Source: Podocnemis expansa (Eukaryota > Chordata > Testudines > Podocnemididae). Taken from it: a stretch of DNA of 64,000 nucleotides. Positions 32,306 to 43,986 of this stretch are shown in pieces. The stretch is taken from assembly GCA_007922195.1 (NCBI GenBank), contig ML682121.1, positions 2,195,382 to 2,259,381 on the forward strand. The letters are read 5' to 3'. The notes under the pieces are model-generated. The model searched no databases, was not told the origin of the DNA, and was given only the letters and a program-made list of their open reading frames with translations. The position numbers and the translations under genes were made by a program. The stretch's first letter is position 1. Each line of letters begins with the position of its first letter.

Positions 32306-32666
32306 CTGAAAGAGAGAGAGAGAGAGAAATCTCAGAAGGAAGGAAAGAAAAGGGGAGAGGAAACCAAATTAAGTGTACAGAAATGGAGAAAAAAACATCA
32401 GGAAATGAATGCACCCACACTCATCTCCATGAGAAGGAATGGAGGGCATCAACTCTGCCTCCACATCCCTTCCAAACACTCACAATGAAGAGAGGTTAGC
32501 AAGTAGGCTACTGCCATTCAGTCAAGATGGGTAAGAAGCCTTGAGCAATATCTAACCTGAAGATATGATACCTGCTGGGAGACAATCCTCTCTCAGTCTT
32601 GGTTGGCAATCCCAGCTGTTTTTTTCAGGCACTGACATTATTAGAGTTGGTCTAGTGATTCCTCAC

Positions 32667-32780
32667 CTGTGTAGGTTCGTCTCAGGATCTCCCTTTCCTC
32701 AGAGCCCTGAGGATCTGAGACCCATGGCTCTGCCCCTCGTTCCAGCTGGGAGATCACATTAGGTTTGGAAACTGGAAACC
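32667..32780 (-). CDS. Cassette B KRAB-B exon, intact
   Basis: The exon is 114 nt in phase 1-1, with acceptor CATCTAATAG and donor ACAG/GTGAGG. It encodes [20 protein letters not shown], then [18 protein letters not shown]. It is a complete KRAB-B box, unlike the copy in cassette C, and in frame with both the upstream KRAB-A exon and its own finger exon. Confidence 0.9.
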
Positions 32781-33225
32781 CTATTAGATGAAAGACAATA
32801 AGTCAATCAGGTGAATTCATGCAATATTTATCTGAGGAATATTCCATTTTTTAACCGCTGCTCATTTTAAAGCGCTGAAATTCTGGAGCTAGTTCTCTGG
32901 GTGCTCAAAGCTATCAAGTCTCCACCAGCGGGTTGGTGCACACAAAGGCAGACACCCCTCTGGAACTCCCCTTCAGATTAGCTCCTAATGCCCAGAGAAA
33001 GTAACTCCATATGACAGAAAGCCAAAGAAGTCACATTGGAACTGCTTCTTACTGACAGAGAGACACCAGTGAAACCATCCTAGTGGGATGGTAAGCATGG
33101 TCTTTCAGAACTCAGCACAGTAAGAAATAGGAAGGGGTGGAGATATCACAGAGTGGACTATATGTCAGGGGTATTAGATCACAAGAAAACATATTTTGAG
33201 AAGTTAGGGAATCTAGTGAGTCAGA

Positions 33226-33352
33226 TGTAATGGAAAACACACAAGGCATCTTGTGGCACTTTTAAAGATTAACGAATTAGTCTTGAAAAGTTCCACAAGA
33301 TTCCTTGCTTGTTTTGGTGAAATAGACTAAAACGGATACCACTCTGGAAGGT
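33226..33352. repeat. Fold-back CTCCTTGTTTGTT-family fragment
   Basis: Plus words CACAAGGCATCTTGTGGCACTTTTAAAG are followed by the inverse words TTAGTCTTGAAAAGTTCCAC..ATTCCTTGCTTGTTTTGG and the outer end. It is an inverted pair with the middle deleted. Confidence 0.6.
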
Positions 33353-33399
33353 GTAATGGAAAGGAGTATGAAAATCCCCTAGCATATGGAGAGAATTGT

Positions 33400-34220
33400 A
33401 GAATAACAGAATCACAGAACTGTTCAGTTGAAAGGGACATCAGAAAGTTATTTAATACAGGAGTGAACAAAACTGACTCACAGCTAGGTGCCAGCAATTT
33501 TATTTTTGATCACCAGAGGGTGATAGACTACAAAAACTGGTCCCACGGTGACCAGAAACATACATTTGTTGAAGCCTGATTTAATCTTTCCCATGCACTG
33601 TGGCAGGAGCAAGTAAACCTAGACCATCTGATAGACATTTGACTAAGCTGTTCTCAAAAATTTCCAGTGATAGGCATTCCATAATCTTCCTTCAAATCCT
33701 ATTCCAGAGTTTAACTCCTTTAAAAAAATAAGAACGTTCCCCCCAATATCTAACTTAAATTTCCCTTCCTGCAGATTAAGTTTGAGTAACACTTTCAACC
33801 AGTTTTATACCCTCTCCGTAATAATTTCACCTAGACCACATTTCCCTCATTTCCTTCTTGGAACATCATGTGACTCTGTGTGAACAGATACAATAAAATA
33901 AAGATATAGCAATATAATACCCTAGACCAATAACCCTGTCAAAAAGATTTTAGGCTGGTTTGGTATGATTTGTTCTTGTCACATCCATATTGATTATTCC
34001 TTAGAATGCTATTATTCTTCAGATGCTTACAAATGATGCTTTACTAACACGTTCTGCTATCTTTCCAATACCCAGACTGACTGATCTATAATTCCTCAGG
34101 TCCTTTTCATTTCCCTTGCTAAAGACAGGTACTACGATTGCTCTGCATCAGTTCTCTGGGATCTCACCTCTCCTCCATGAACTCTCTTGGATAATGGCTC
34201 ATGGTGCTGAGATTGCTCAA
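33400..34220 (-). mobile_element. CR1-type LINE fragment between cassettes B and C, antisense
   Basis: Starts with AATAACAGAATCACAGAACTG and continues through CR1-like text such as GATAGGCATTCCATAATCTTCC and GACTGACTGATCTATAATTCCTCAGG. It occupies the interval in which a KRAB-A exon for cassette B would be expected. Confidence 0.65.
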
Positions 34221-34937
34221 TTCATTCCTGCAGCACCTATGTAGGTTGAGGTTGGGGAAACTCAGTAGCAACAGATTCAGCCTAACCTGCTGGGTAAACC
34301 CAATTGAGATGGCAGATATAGCAGCCTTCGGCCCTGTTTAGGAGAGGAATTATTGCAAAAATCCACCCCAGGAGGTGGAAAAACATGAGGCTGGCAACTT
34401 GGGGAGTGGAGGGAAGGGGGCAGGCACTCACAACATGTTAGGAAAGGAACATAGAGCAGGGCTCAACAAATCCTGGTTACAAGGTCTCCAATGCACCCAC
34501 ACTTTTGCCCCGGCACCTAGCAGTGCCAAGGCAGCCAGGAAGTGAACGCCCCCTGGTGCCTAAAAAAGAGCTGGCGGCACTGACACTTTCAGCACCACTG
34601 TCTCTTCTCCACCTCTTCTGTTATGCAAGTGCCACCTGCTGCAGCTTTTTTCAGTGGTGGGGATGTTTCGCATACTGCTGCGGCCTGACTAAGGAGGTTT
34701 CTTGGTGGCGAGGGACACTGCATGTTCTGAACCACTGCCAGAAAAAGTGGCAATGGCAGCAGTCTCTTGGCAGCGGAAACGTTTCCCACGCTCCTAACAG
34801 CTACAGTATAGGGTGTCTATCTTGCAGAGATCTTGTGATGTCCACAAAGGTCTCAGAAGTAAATGAAGTTTTTCCCACTCTCACAGTATTCATAGGATCT
34901 TTCTCCTTTTTGGACCTGATTTATCAGAAAAGTGGTT
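34221..34937. other. Inter-cassette sequence; 3' flank of cassette C
   Basis: No exon was found. From about 34850 to 34937 the minus strand still holds finger remnants past the cassette C stop (YEYCESGKNF-like), homologous to the last finger relic of cassette B. Confidence 0.45.
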
Positions 34938-35710
34938 TTATTTCTTATACTCACAGCATTCATAAAGGCTTGTGCCTTTGTGGGTTCTCTGATGCCTGAT
35001 GAGATGTGAGCGTCGTGTGAAGGTTTTCCCACATTCGGAGCATTCATAGGGTCTCTCTCCTGTGTGGGTCCTCTGATGTAGAATAAGCTCAGAGTGCCGA
35101 GTGAAAGTTTTCCCACACTCACAGGATTTATTGTGGTTTGTGTCTTTGTGGGTTTGCTGATGTCTAATCAGGTTTGAGCGCTGAGAGAAGGTTTTTCCAC
35201 ACTTGCAGGATTCACAGGGGCTTGCACCTTTGTGGGTTCTCTGATGTCTGATAAGGTTTGAGCGATGTGCAAAGATTTTCCCACACTCACAGCATTTATA
35301 GGGTCTCTCTCCAGTGTGAATCCTCTGATGTATAATAAGGATTGAATGGTTACTGAAGCTTCTCCCACACTCACAACATTTATAGGGTCTCTCTCCTGTG
35401 TGAATTCTCTGATGAACTTTAAGGTGTGACTGTCGAGTGAACATTTTCCCACACTCAGGGCACATGTTTTTCCTCTCTCCCGTCAGGATTTTCTGCTGTG
35501 CAATGGTTTCCTGGAGGTCCTTGTGATTTTCCTCACAACTGATAGATTTACCCACTTTTTTCCCCAGCTGGTTTCCCCACCGCCTCTCCTCACCACTCCT
35601 GGACATGTCCCCTTTAATTTCTTGTGATAATCTCTCATGCAGTTCCCTGTGCTCAGCGTCTTTCTGCTGTGGATTCTTCTCCTTGTTCTTGCTCAACATC
35701 CCATCATCTC
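34938..35710 (-). CDS. Cassette C terminal exon: C2H2 zinc fingers
   Basis: The acceptor CTCTGTTTCAG precedes GAGATGATGGG, phase 1. Spacer, then six fingers with contact residues RSHV, NSII, HSNR, QSNR, RSEL and RSHR. Fingers 4 (ESCKCGKTF) and 5 (KSCECGKTF) have Ser in place of the first zinc cysteine and are probably weak or unfolded. The reading frame stops two codons into the next finger (YECCEYKK, then TAA), after which finger remnants continue. Fingers 1-3 and 5-6 align one to one with cassette B fingers 1-5; finger 4 is extra. Spliced directly from KRAB-A, the product from the internal ATG is 297 residues. Confidence 0.9.
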
Positions 35711-36077
35711 CTGAAACAGAGAGAGAAACATTAGACACAGGAATGGAAAAGGGGAGACGAAAAGTAGGCGCTGGAGGGATGAGTGAAAATATCAGGAAAT
35801 TAATTCCACAGGACTCTTTCCCATAGGAGAGAGAGGAGGGCATCAACTCTGTCTCTGCATCCCATCCAAATATTCAGGATGAAAAGAGTTTAGGAAGTGA
35901 GAGACAGCCATGTATCAGACTGTATGGGTAGGAAGTTATAAGCAATATTTGCCCTGAGGATATGACACCTGCTGGGGGACTATACTAAATTCAAAAAACT
36001 CTCAAGATCTTGATAGAGAATCCCAAATGTTTCCTTCAGGCACTGACACTATTAGAGTTGATCTAATGATTCCTCAT

Positions 36078-36191
36078 TTCTGCATGATCCTCTCAGGATC
36101 TTTGTTTCCTCAAAGCCCTGGAGATCCGAGACCCATAACTCTTCTACTCATTCCATCTGAAAGATCACATCAGCTTTGGAAACTGGAAGCC
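36078..36191 (-). pseudogene. Cassette C KRAB-B exon, inactivated
   Basis: The copy aligns over the full 114 nt with the two intact KRAB-B exons and no indel. In frame it reads [14 protein letters not shown] and then TGA at 36150-36148, where the intact copy has CGA (a CpG transition). At the 3' end the donor GTGAGG has become ATGAGG. Both faults favour skipping, which preserves frame because the exon length is a multiple of three. Confidence 0.88.
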
Positions 36192-37288
36192 CTGCTCAGA
36201 TGAAAGAAACTGAGTCAAACCAGGTGAATTCATGGAACATTTGTAATAAGAACACGACAATCTTGAGTTATTAACTCAAACACCCAAAAGCACATGGAGA
36301 GGGGCTAAACAAACCTTTGAAAACCAGAAAATGAAGAGCTGAAGTCCACAGCAAACAGGTCCCTAAATCCAGAGATGGGACTAGCCACTGGAATACTTCA
36401 GTAAGGGGGGGGGGGGCAAATGTACACTAACTGTCAAGGGAAGTGGAGGATTTTTCTTCTTCCGAAGACTTCAAGTCAAGACTGGATGCCTTTCTGCACG
36501 ATGCTTTAGTCAAACACCAGGCATTCAGCTCAGTACAGCAGTAACAGAATGAAATTCTACATGTCTGTTATACAGGAGGTCTCATTAGATGACCTAATGG
36601 TCACTCCAGGCATTTAAATCTATGACTCTATAATAGCTACAAGAAAAGACTATGAACATGACCATGTCTGTGTGGTTATCTGCATGCACTGTGCCAAGTA
36701 TGGTTGGAATTGGATGGTGGAGGGATGAGTTGGAGCAGCTTGGCAGAGCCATGACTGTGACATAGAGGGATATGTGAAGCTTGAAGGTTGAAGCATGGCT
36801 CATTTCAGTGCTGAGTGTTGTAGATCCTGTCAGTAAATGTGCACATGAGTATGGGAATTGTCAGAGCTCTGGCGGGACACAGGCCAGTTTGTCTCCTGGG
36901 CTCACGGAGGAAGAAGTAAAGGCAATGACTTAGAAGTTATCCGTGAGATGAGGGGTAAAGAAGTGGACATATTTTGCAAGTCTGAGATGGTTTATTTGAA
37001 GCAGGCTCAGTGTTACAGTACTGACCAAATGTAGGCAACTTCTGTTCTTTATGTGAAACCTAAATCCAAGTTTTGCCTTAGCAAAGAGATGTTAGACTCC
37101 ATGCTAAATGGCTCCTGTGCTCCGTTCCCAAAGGATTCTCTAACAGGGGAGGGCAGAGTGCTACTATATGATTAACTGACTTGTTAAGATGTTTGCTCAA
37201 ACAGGACGGAGTTAGGGTTGTATTGTGGGATGACATGAATCTTAACTCTTCATTTCCCCCTTCGATAACCAAGGGCAGCACTACTTAC
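36192..37288. other. Intron of unit B/C, nothing recognised
   Basis: Contains an 11-base G run near 36406. No exon or named repeat was found. Confidence 0.35.
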
Positions 37289-37415
37289 CCAGTGAGGCCA
37301 CATTCTCATAGGTCTCCTTCATTACATCCCAGTAGAGTGCTTTCTGAGTGGGTTCAAGCAGATCCCACTCCTCCCTGGTGAAATACACAGCCACCTCCTC
37401 AAAGGTCATCGGCCG
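37289..37415 (-). CDS. Unit B/C KRAB-A exon
   Basis: The canonical 127-nt KRAB-A exon with acceptor TTTCAG and donor CACTGG/GTAAGT, a stronger donor than that of unit A. It encodes [20 protein letters not shown], then [22 protein letters not shown]. All TRIM28-contact signatures (EEV, REEW, LYxDVM) are present. The in-frame ATG in RPMTF would still give a complete KRAB-A box, which matters because the 40-nt exon of this unit has no ATG. Confidence 0.93.
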
Positions 37416-38112
37416 CTGAAAGCACAAGAGTCCAATACTCAGCACCTACTGTCCCAGTCACAATCTAATATTCATGGGTAAGTAGGACCAATCAAATGGA
37501 TGGTCAGGCTCATGGGTAGCAGAATACCATCCACACCGCACTTAGAGCAACCAGGAAGCATGGGAATATGGGGAGAAAGAGAAAGCCGCTTGTCCCCACA
37601 GCTGATAGAAGGGGGCAGGATACATCTAGCTGAAGAATGACATAGAACATGGAGCCCCAGCAGCGTCCAGGGACGGCTCCCTGGTGGGAATCCCAACACC
37701 CTCCTCTTTGCCAGCAGTTACATGTGAGGGAATGGGTCATTTCCCATTGTCTCATTCATGGGTGCCCCCTTAATATCTCATAGCAGCCTCTGGTTAGTGG
37801 GGTCAGGCTCCAGCACTGACACGCTGGGGATTTCTACAGCCCTGTCTGTGGGGGGAGAAGAACATATGCTGTCCCACAAATAGGGCAATTTGCACCCACA
37901 ACCACCAAGAGTCTGTTCCTAGAATCTAAACCCCAGGTTAAACAAGTCCTAGCCAGGTTGTCAAGCCCAGTCCCTCTTCTTTTCTCCACCTTGCACATTT
38001 CCTGCCTGTCCTCCCACCTTCAGTCAGCTCCCCAGAAGCTCTCACCCACTATGTATTTTCTGCCTCTCTCAGTCCAGAGGGAACCCACCAGTAACTCTCT
38101 CATAATCCTGAC

Positions 38113-38152
38113 CTGAGCCAGCTCCACGGCAGCCACTTCCCTTCGCCGTCCC
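38113..38152 (-). CDS. Unit B/C 40-nt exon, ATG codons changed to GTG
   Basis: Homologous in place, size and splice sites to 20525-20564. It encodes GRRREVAAVELAQ, so both methionines of the unit A exon are valines here (ATG to GTG). Initiation therefore has to come from an upstream exon or from the ATG within KRAB-A. Confidence 0.8.
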
Positions 38153-38379
38153 CTGGGAGGCTGGGATGATCTGGAGTGAAACACAGATGTTATTCTTCTG
38201 CCTGTCATGGAGAGAAGAAAGACCAGAGATGTTTCATAACCAGCTTCCCCCGATCCTTTCCCTGCAGAGAAATGTTCTAGGCCCTGTAGCCTTTGGCGAT
38301 ACCTATACTGAGCTTGCATGCATAATATTACTCTCTATTTTATATAGGTATATTTTCCTTTCAGTGAAGACTTAGAAAT

Positions 38380-39150
38380 TATGGTTCTATAGTAAGTCAC
38401 TTAGTAGGTTAGTACTAGTTCTTTCTGGAAGCTGAAATGCATGTATCCTGCAGAACTTTGCAAAACAAGTGACTAAGTTTGCAAATTCTGTAAGTAAGTC
38501 TGCTATGCGATAGGATGAGATCCTGCAAACTTTGTAAAACCAAGGTTTGTATCTGTCTATTCAATAAAAGAAAGCTAACTAGGTAAGAGATGAGCATAGG
38601 CTCTGAAGACTAAGGGGAAGCACCAGATAAGTTATGTTGATCATGTTCTGCAGACAAATAGGTGGAAAATTTTTCTGCAAACCCACCACAAAACCCACAA
38701 GGTGGTAAATAGGAAAATGGGAGAGGTAAAAGGGGAGCATTCTACAAAATGATATCAATGATCTGAGAGCACCCCAAGAGTTTTTGGGAAAAAAACATAT
38801 TTGGATCAGGAAGAACAAGATAATTCAATTTATTTTTGGAAGGGTATAAAAGGTAACCCCCCCATATTGTGCAGAAGGGGTACTTAAAGCCTCAAAATTT
38901 GCAGAGAGGTTGAGGCCTCCATTTCCTGTACTTGAGCTCAGATATCCAAAGAAAAGTCTCCACAGACCTACAGCCAGACTCTACACTGCTTTCTTCAGTT
39001 AGGTTTCTTTGTTTTATTTCAGTTACATAGTTTTAGAATTGTTAGTTCAGAACTTCAACTTTTCTTCACTCCAAATGTGAGTATAACTTTTACAATTATA
39101 AGGTATCTTTAAGCATAGGAAATCTTAGTTGTAATACTGAGAGTCTGCTA
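38380..39150. other. Possible solitary LTR in unit B/C intron
   Basis: Shows CTATTCAATAAAAGAAAGC on one side and a TATA-like GGGTATAAAAGGTAACC at about 38845, followed by a transcript-start-like region rich in short words. No duplicated target site was established, so only an LTR-like character can be claimed. Confidence 0.3.
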
Positions 39151-39450
39151 CACCCATGTAGTCATGCTCAGTCGCTCACTAAAGCTGTCAGACCGTTCAC
39201 TGTTGGGATGTTCCATTCTTGTCTCACCTGCTACACACACCAAAGGGAAACACACCCCTGAGATCAGCATTTGCTCTGACTCCTAATCAAAACTTACAAC
39301 AGAAGTGAATCTGTCAGTTATGGGGCTCACCCTGTTTCACATTGTTCCACCACTTCTAGGTGCACACAGGGCTGGAGGCCGTGATCCCCTGATGCTAACA
39401 AGGTGATGGGTCGGATATTGCCCCATGGCTAGTGAGAGACAGACACGTAC

Positions 39451-39483
39451 CTGAATCGCTCCCCAGCTCCAGGCGCAGAGTCT
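39451..39483 (-). CDS. Unit B/C 33-nt exon (ETLRLELGSDS)
   Basis: Acceptor CTCATAG and donor ATTCAG/GTACGT. Phase 1-1, identical in size and phase to 22467-22499 of unit A. It includes no stop. Confidence 0.65.
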
Positions 39484-39778
39484 CTATGAGAAGGAGAGGA
39501 CAGGAGAGGTGAGAAATCAGGCATTTGCACTAATGGAGTTCTTCCTAATGATTGGTAATGTAGCTTCTATTTATGCTGAAAGGGCGTCACAGACAGAAGC
39601 TGATGAAGCAGTTCCTGCAGACAGAGCCGGCCTCACAGGGCTACTCCATGGGCCAGGGCGGCTCACTGAGGTGGGCCGTGAAAGGGGGCTCAGGCTCTGT
39701 GACATCCCTGACTCCTCCCCAGGATGCGGGTCACCCTAGCAAAGCAACAGGTGACACCAAACCCAGATTCCCATTCAC

Positions 39779-39891
39779 CTTTGAATTCCAGCAACAGCTC
39801 CTGTAGGACAGCACTTTTCAGAGAGAAATCGCTAAGTCTCTTCTCCAGCTCCACAAACCCTGGCATGGACTTCTTATTCATCCCATCCTCC
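39779..39891 (-). CDS. Unit B/C 113-nt TRIM-like exon
   Basis: Acceptor CCTTAGCAG and donor AAAG/GTGAAT. It reads [20 protein letters not shown], then DFSLKSAVLQELLLEFK. Open throughout and colinear with unit A's exon, which is evidence of coding constraint or recent duplication. Confidence 0.75.
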
Positions 39892-40964
39892 CTGCTAAGG
39901 AAAAGAGGAGGCATGAGAAGTGGACTGGATCTCCGGCCTCTGAGCAACTGCCCAATATAGGTATCAAGGGGAGAGGATGTCCTTTGCAGAAGAAATCAAC
40001 TTTTAGTTACTTGTATTGATAAAGTCCTATGTTGTAGAAGAAATCAACTTCTAGTTACTTTTCGTTATAAAGTCCTATGTTGTAACAATCAGTGTCACTC
40101 AGTGGGAAAACCGCCCCCTCCTGCACCTGCTACAGCTCCTGCTATTTCTACTCTTTATTTGCCTTCCTTTCCACCCTCCTTTCTCCAGTTCTCTCTCTTT
40201 GTTGTCTTGGCCTAGTCTATACTCAAAAACAAAGTCGAGAAAATGTACATTGACTTATAGCCACCAAAAAGCTGGCTCCCAGGGAGCTCTCATTCCCCAA
40301 TCCCTCTTCCCCCCAGAAGCTGGCTCTGGACTTCACCCATGGCCATTCCCCATTGGAAGCCAGGAAGTCACCAGGGGCCTCCCTGCTCCCTGTTCTCAGG
40401 GGGAAGCAGTCAGAGGCTTCTTGCCCCTAAAGAGTGGGGTGCAGCTGCCCCACCTTCTCATGCCCCCTCGCGACCAGGAGCTGGCAGTCTTGTCAATTTG
40501 CTGACTCCACCACAAAACTGAGAGGCTGCCCAGCTTCTGACTGGGGTCAGGTTGAAAAACTGCCTAGGTCTTCTCCCCTCCCATCCATGACTTCCCCAAG
40601 CCCAGCTTGCAGCCAGGAGTTTGGTACTATCTGCTAGACTTGAAAAAGCCCAGGTTTCATGAGCGAGAGACAACCGGCCACCCCAAGTTTGGGCTTCCTT
40701 GTCAAGAATGACAGCCTTTGTAAAGGGTTGCAGTGTAGAGCTCGAATTTATTTGTAAATCTGACTGCATTACTTCAGGGTTTAATAGGGACTTCGGATTT
40801 TTCTCACACTGCAACAGGTGATTTGGTCTCTATATGCCGTTCCCCCATGTTTGAGCTTTAACAACTGCTTTGATTTGCTGTTAACAGTCTGACCTGATCC
40901 CATGACTTATACCTCCTTGCTTCTATTTCCTTCCATTCTGTAGGATTCCCCCATCTTCAAAGTG

Positions 40965-41090
40965 TCTGATGAAATGGGATTTTCTCCCCCAAAGGCTCAC
41001 GTGATAAATACATTTGTTAGTCTTTAAGTTCCAGAGGACTCCTTGTTTGTTTTCTGAACTAGACTAACACGGCTGCCACTTTGAAAGTAT
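40965..41090 (-). repeat. CTCCTTGTTTGTT-family repeat, minus orientation
   Basis: GTCTGATGAAATGGGATTTTCTCCCCC, CTCACGTGATAAATACATTTGTTAGTCTTTAAG, GACTCCTTGTTTGTTTTCTG and AACTAGACTAACACGGCTGCCAC. One of the clearest single-arm copies. Confidence 0.75.
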
Positions 41091-41870
41091 CTCCATTGAC
41101 ATTGTATCACCCTAGCTATCCTGAGAAAAGTCCTACAATGCTCACTGAGGTGGTTTTGTCAAAAACAAAAAGAACTAAAAAGAACCAGGGCAGCTGTGTC
41201 CACAGAGTGAGGTGGGTAGTTGGGGCAGAGGGAGTGATTGCAAAGTGTAAGCCAGCACTGTTTCCTTGAAAAAAAAAGTTGAATTTTTCTGTAAGATTCT
41301 CACCTACAGACCAGGCCTTAGCGTTTTGCCTTTGCTCTTCTCTCTGTACAGAAACTCCCTGTTCCAACCTCTCATCCCAATTCAGGTGATCAGCCCTGGA
41401 ACACTAAATATTGACATCAAAATCTCTACATTTCGGCTGTCACACCTGTGGGACGAGCAGAGGACAGGAGAGTTCACTCCTCTCTGAGCCATGGCTTCAG
41501 GCCGTTGGCAGACTCAGAAGGCCAACAGTGTCACTGCCTGCATTGAGGAGGGCTTCTTGGCAGTCATGAGGCCTAGAAACTTACTCTAAAACTGAAAGCT
41601 GAGATTCTGCCCACTGTGAATATGTGATGTGGCCACATAAATACCTGACAATCCAGGTCTGCTGCATGTGTTTGACAGCCCTGGTGTGACCTCACTAACT
41701 CTCAGAGAGAAACAGGCTTTTCGCCTTGCTGAGGCAGGTACGAGGAAAGGCATGACTCCAAGCACCCAATCAGGATTTCGTAATTCTTGGGGCAGGGGAA
41801 ACTCCATATTTAGTGCAATTTCCAAGCATAACTGAGCATGAGGGAGAGTGAAATGGAGCCAGACACTTAC

Positions 41871-41893
41871 CTTCCCCAAATGCTCCCCATGCC
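41871..41893 (-). CDS. Unit B/C 23-nt micro-exon
   Basis: Acceptor CTGTCCAG, 23 nt (GMGSIWG plus two bases), donor GTAAGTG. Same size and phase as in unit A. Confidence 0.75.
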
Positions 41894-42448
41894 CTGGACA
41901 GGGAGAGAAAGAAGAAGCAAGTTAGGGGGGGGTCCCAGGGTGGGGAGGTCTCTTGCTTTGCAGGGGAGCCCCCACTGATTTTCTTGGAGGTTTAGGGAAT
42001 TTCAGACATTCAGATTCATGTCCACTGAGCAACACCCACGACTGCAGGAACACTTGCTGGGATGTTGCTGTTGGGGACAGTTTCTGCCTAGGCACTTTAC
42101 TGGAAGAAAATATTTATCTGCCTGGAGAATAAAATTCCCACTAGTGCTGAGAGCCTCCTGTTACATGAAACCCATTTACCTGGGGTGACATGGGGCCTTG
42201 GACCTGGCCCAGGAGCTCAGCATGCACGGAGGGGACGGTGTTAACCTCCAGCCCGAATGCAGTTGGTCATTTATAGGGTATTCACTGTGTGACTTTGATC
42301 AGGGCTCTGCCCCTTCCCATCCATCATTTTCCTCATTTGTAAAACACAGACGTTGCGCTGAAGCCCCTTTTTAAAGTGTTTTGGGGTACAGAGCTGAGAC
42401 TCTGTTATAAAAATGCTGAACCTGATCATTGTAATAACATGGTCTGAC

Positions 42449-42670
42449 CTGTAAGGATTCTCTCAGGAGCTGATGTCTCTTTCTGTCTGCCATCTCACTG
42501 AGCAGCGAAATTTCTCGCGACAGCCTGGACAAGCCCTCATCCCTTCTCTTGACAATGGCCCTCTCTAGCTCTGCCAGGCGGAAGAGGAGCAGCTGCTCCT
42601 GTTCCTCCAGGAAAGCCCGCAGCTCCTTCCACTCCCAGACAATCTTCTGTCTCTCGGCTTTTGTCTGCTT
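42449..42670 (-). CDS. Unit B/C TRIM-like coiled-coil exon
   Basis: The exon is 222 nt in phase 0-0, with acceptor GGTTACAG and donor TTACAG/GTCAGA. The frame KQTKAERQKIVWEWKELRAF continues [20 protein letters not shown] and ends in RESLQ. Helix periodicity and the [17 protein letters not shown] core match unit A and TRIM-family coiled coils. It is fully open despite lacking a start codon of its own, as expected for an internal exon. Confidence 0.85.
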
Positions 42671-43203
42671 CTGTAACCAGAGGGAGAGGAGTGCTCGTGA
42701 ATGAGGGAGAATTATAAATGTACCTCCTGGCAGATGGGGGAGTTATCAGAACACAGCATTTCTTGTGGTGGGCAATGGAAACTTCATTTCAGGCAGGAAG
42801 GGTGAGGAATCATGCAAGGGTGAGCTGTACATGACCAACAAGAGAAACTTTCCCCCCAAAACTTCATCAAACTGTCTTGGGCCAAATTCTCCGTCTCTGC
42901 AGCCCACATTTCTTCTTCCTCCCCAACATCTCCAGGTGCTATAAAGGACCCGGTCACTGTAACATCCAAACAGACCTTAGGCAGGTCCTCTAGGTTAGCA
43001 CATAGATGGACTGTCTCCTGCCCTGCTGCCTCTTGCACCGTAAAGACATCACATCACCCACATTTATCAGCCCTGTGGTCTTCCTGGGACCACATTCGGG
43101 ATGGGTTCCTGGCGGGGCTGGCAGGACGGGCCCTGCCCTCACCATGTCACTCAGGGCTCTGATCCCAGGCCAAACTGATGGGCAAGGGGCTCTGGGCACC
43201 TAC

Positions 43204-43290
43204 CAGCAGCTCCTGGCTTTGCTGCTGCTCCTCAGCTTTGGCTGCTTCTCTCTCTTTTCTCAGTAGGGCCAGATGTTCTTGTGGTGTCTC
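43204..43290 (-). CDS. Unit B/C 29-residue exon
   Basis: Acceptor TTTCTTCCAG and donor CTGCTG/GTAGGT. It encodes ETPQEHLALLRKEREAAKAE, then EQQQSQELL. Same size and phase as unit A's exon; here the acceptor is not next to a repeat. Confidence 0.8.
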
Positions 43291-43986
43291 CTGGAAGAAA
43301 CAAGGGAGGGAAGACATAAAATGCTGGAAACAGCCTCCCAGCTGCCAGATTTTGGAGCTGTCTTGCCCTTTAAACTCCCATGCAAATCTCTGGAACTTGC
43401 TTTGACTAATTTTTCCTGGCCTCACTCAGCCTCTTGTGAGAAAATCTGAGGAGGGCTGGTGAAAGGAGGATCCAGTTTTCCAGCCAAACCACAGGCCCCA
43501 TGGCGAATGACAGGTAAAGGACGATCCCCCAGCTCCCAGCGTCTGCGGTGCCTGTTGCTTCCAAAGCAGCCAACCCCAGCACTGCCCCCCAACTTTCCCC
43601 CCCTACAGTCAAGCCCCCACCCCAAACTGAGCTGCAGCCCCTTTCTGCAGCTCCCAGCCCAACCGCAACCTGCCTCCCTCGCACCAAGCCTGCACCAGAA
43701 CCGCTTCTTTCTGCCCAGCTCTAGACACCCACTGGTCCCCCTCTCTGGTGAGGCAGAGATTGGGGACTCACCCAGAGCAGGGGCAACCAGGCAGGTGGCC
43801 CAGCTCCTCCCGACAGGACCATGTCCACCCAGGGATTTCCCTAACACCCCTCTTACACCTCCCTGAATTTCCCACCCCCCCAGTTGTCAGCTAGTAACAG
43901 TGCTATACCAATTTAGTGAGCACCCTCAATACCCCCTACTCCTCCCCCTAATTTCAAGTCCGGTGTGTCCCCCCACATGTCTCTCT

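Noticed and set aside
33400..34220. A missing KRAB-A exon for cassette B
   Set aside because: I searched for [12 protein letters not shown] and their minus-strand bases between 32781 and 34937 and found only CR1-like and fold-back repeat sequence.
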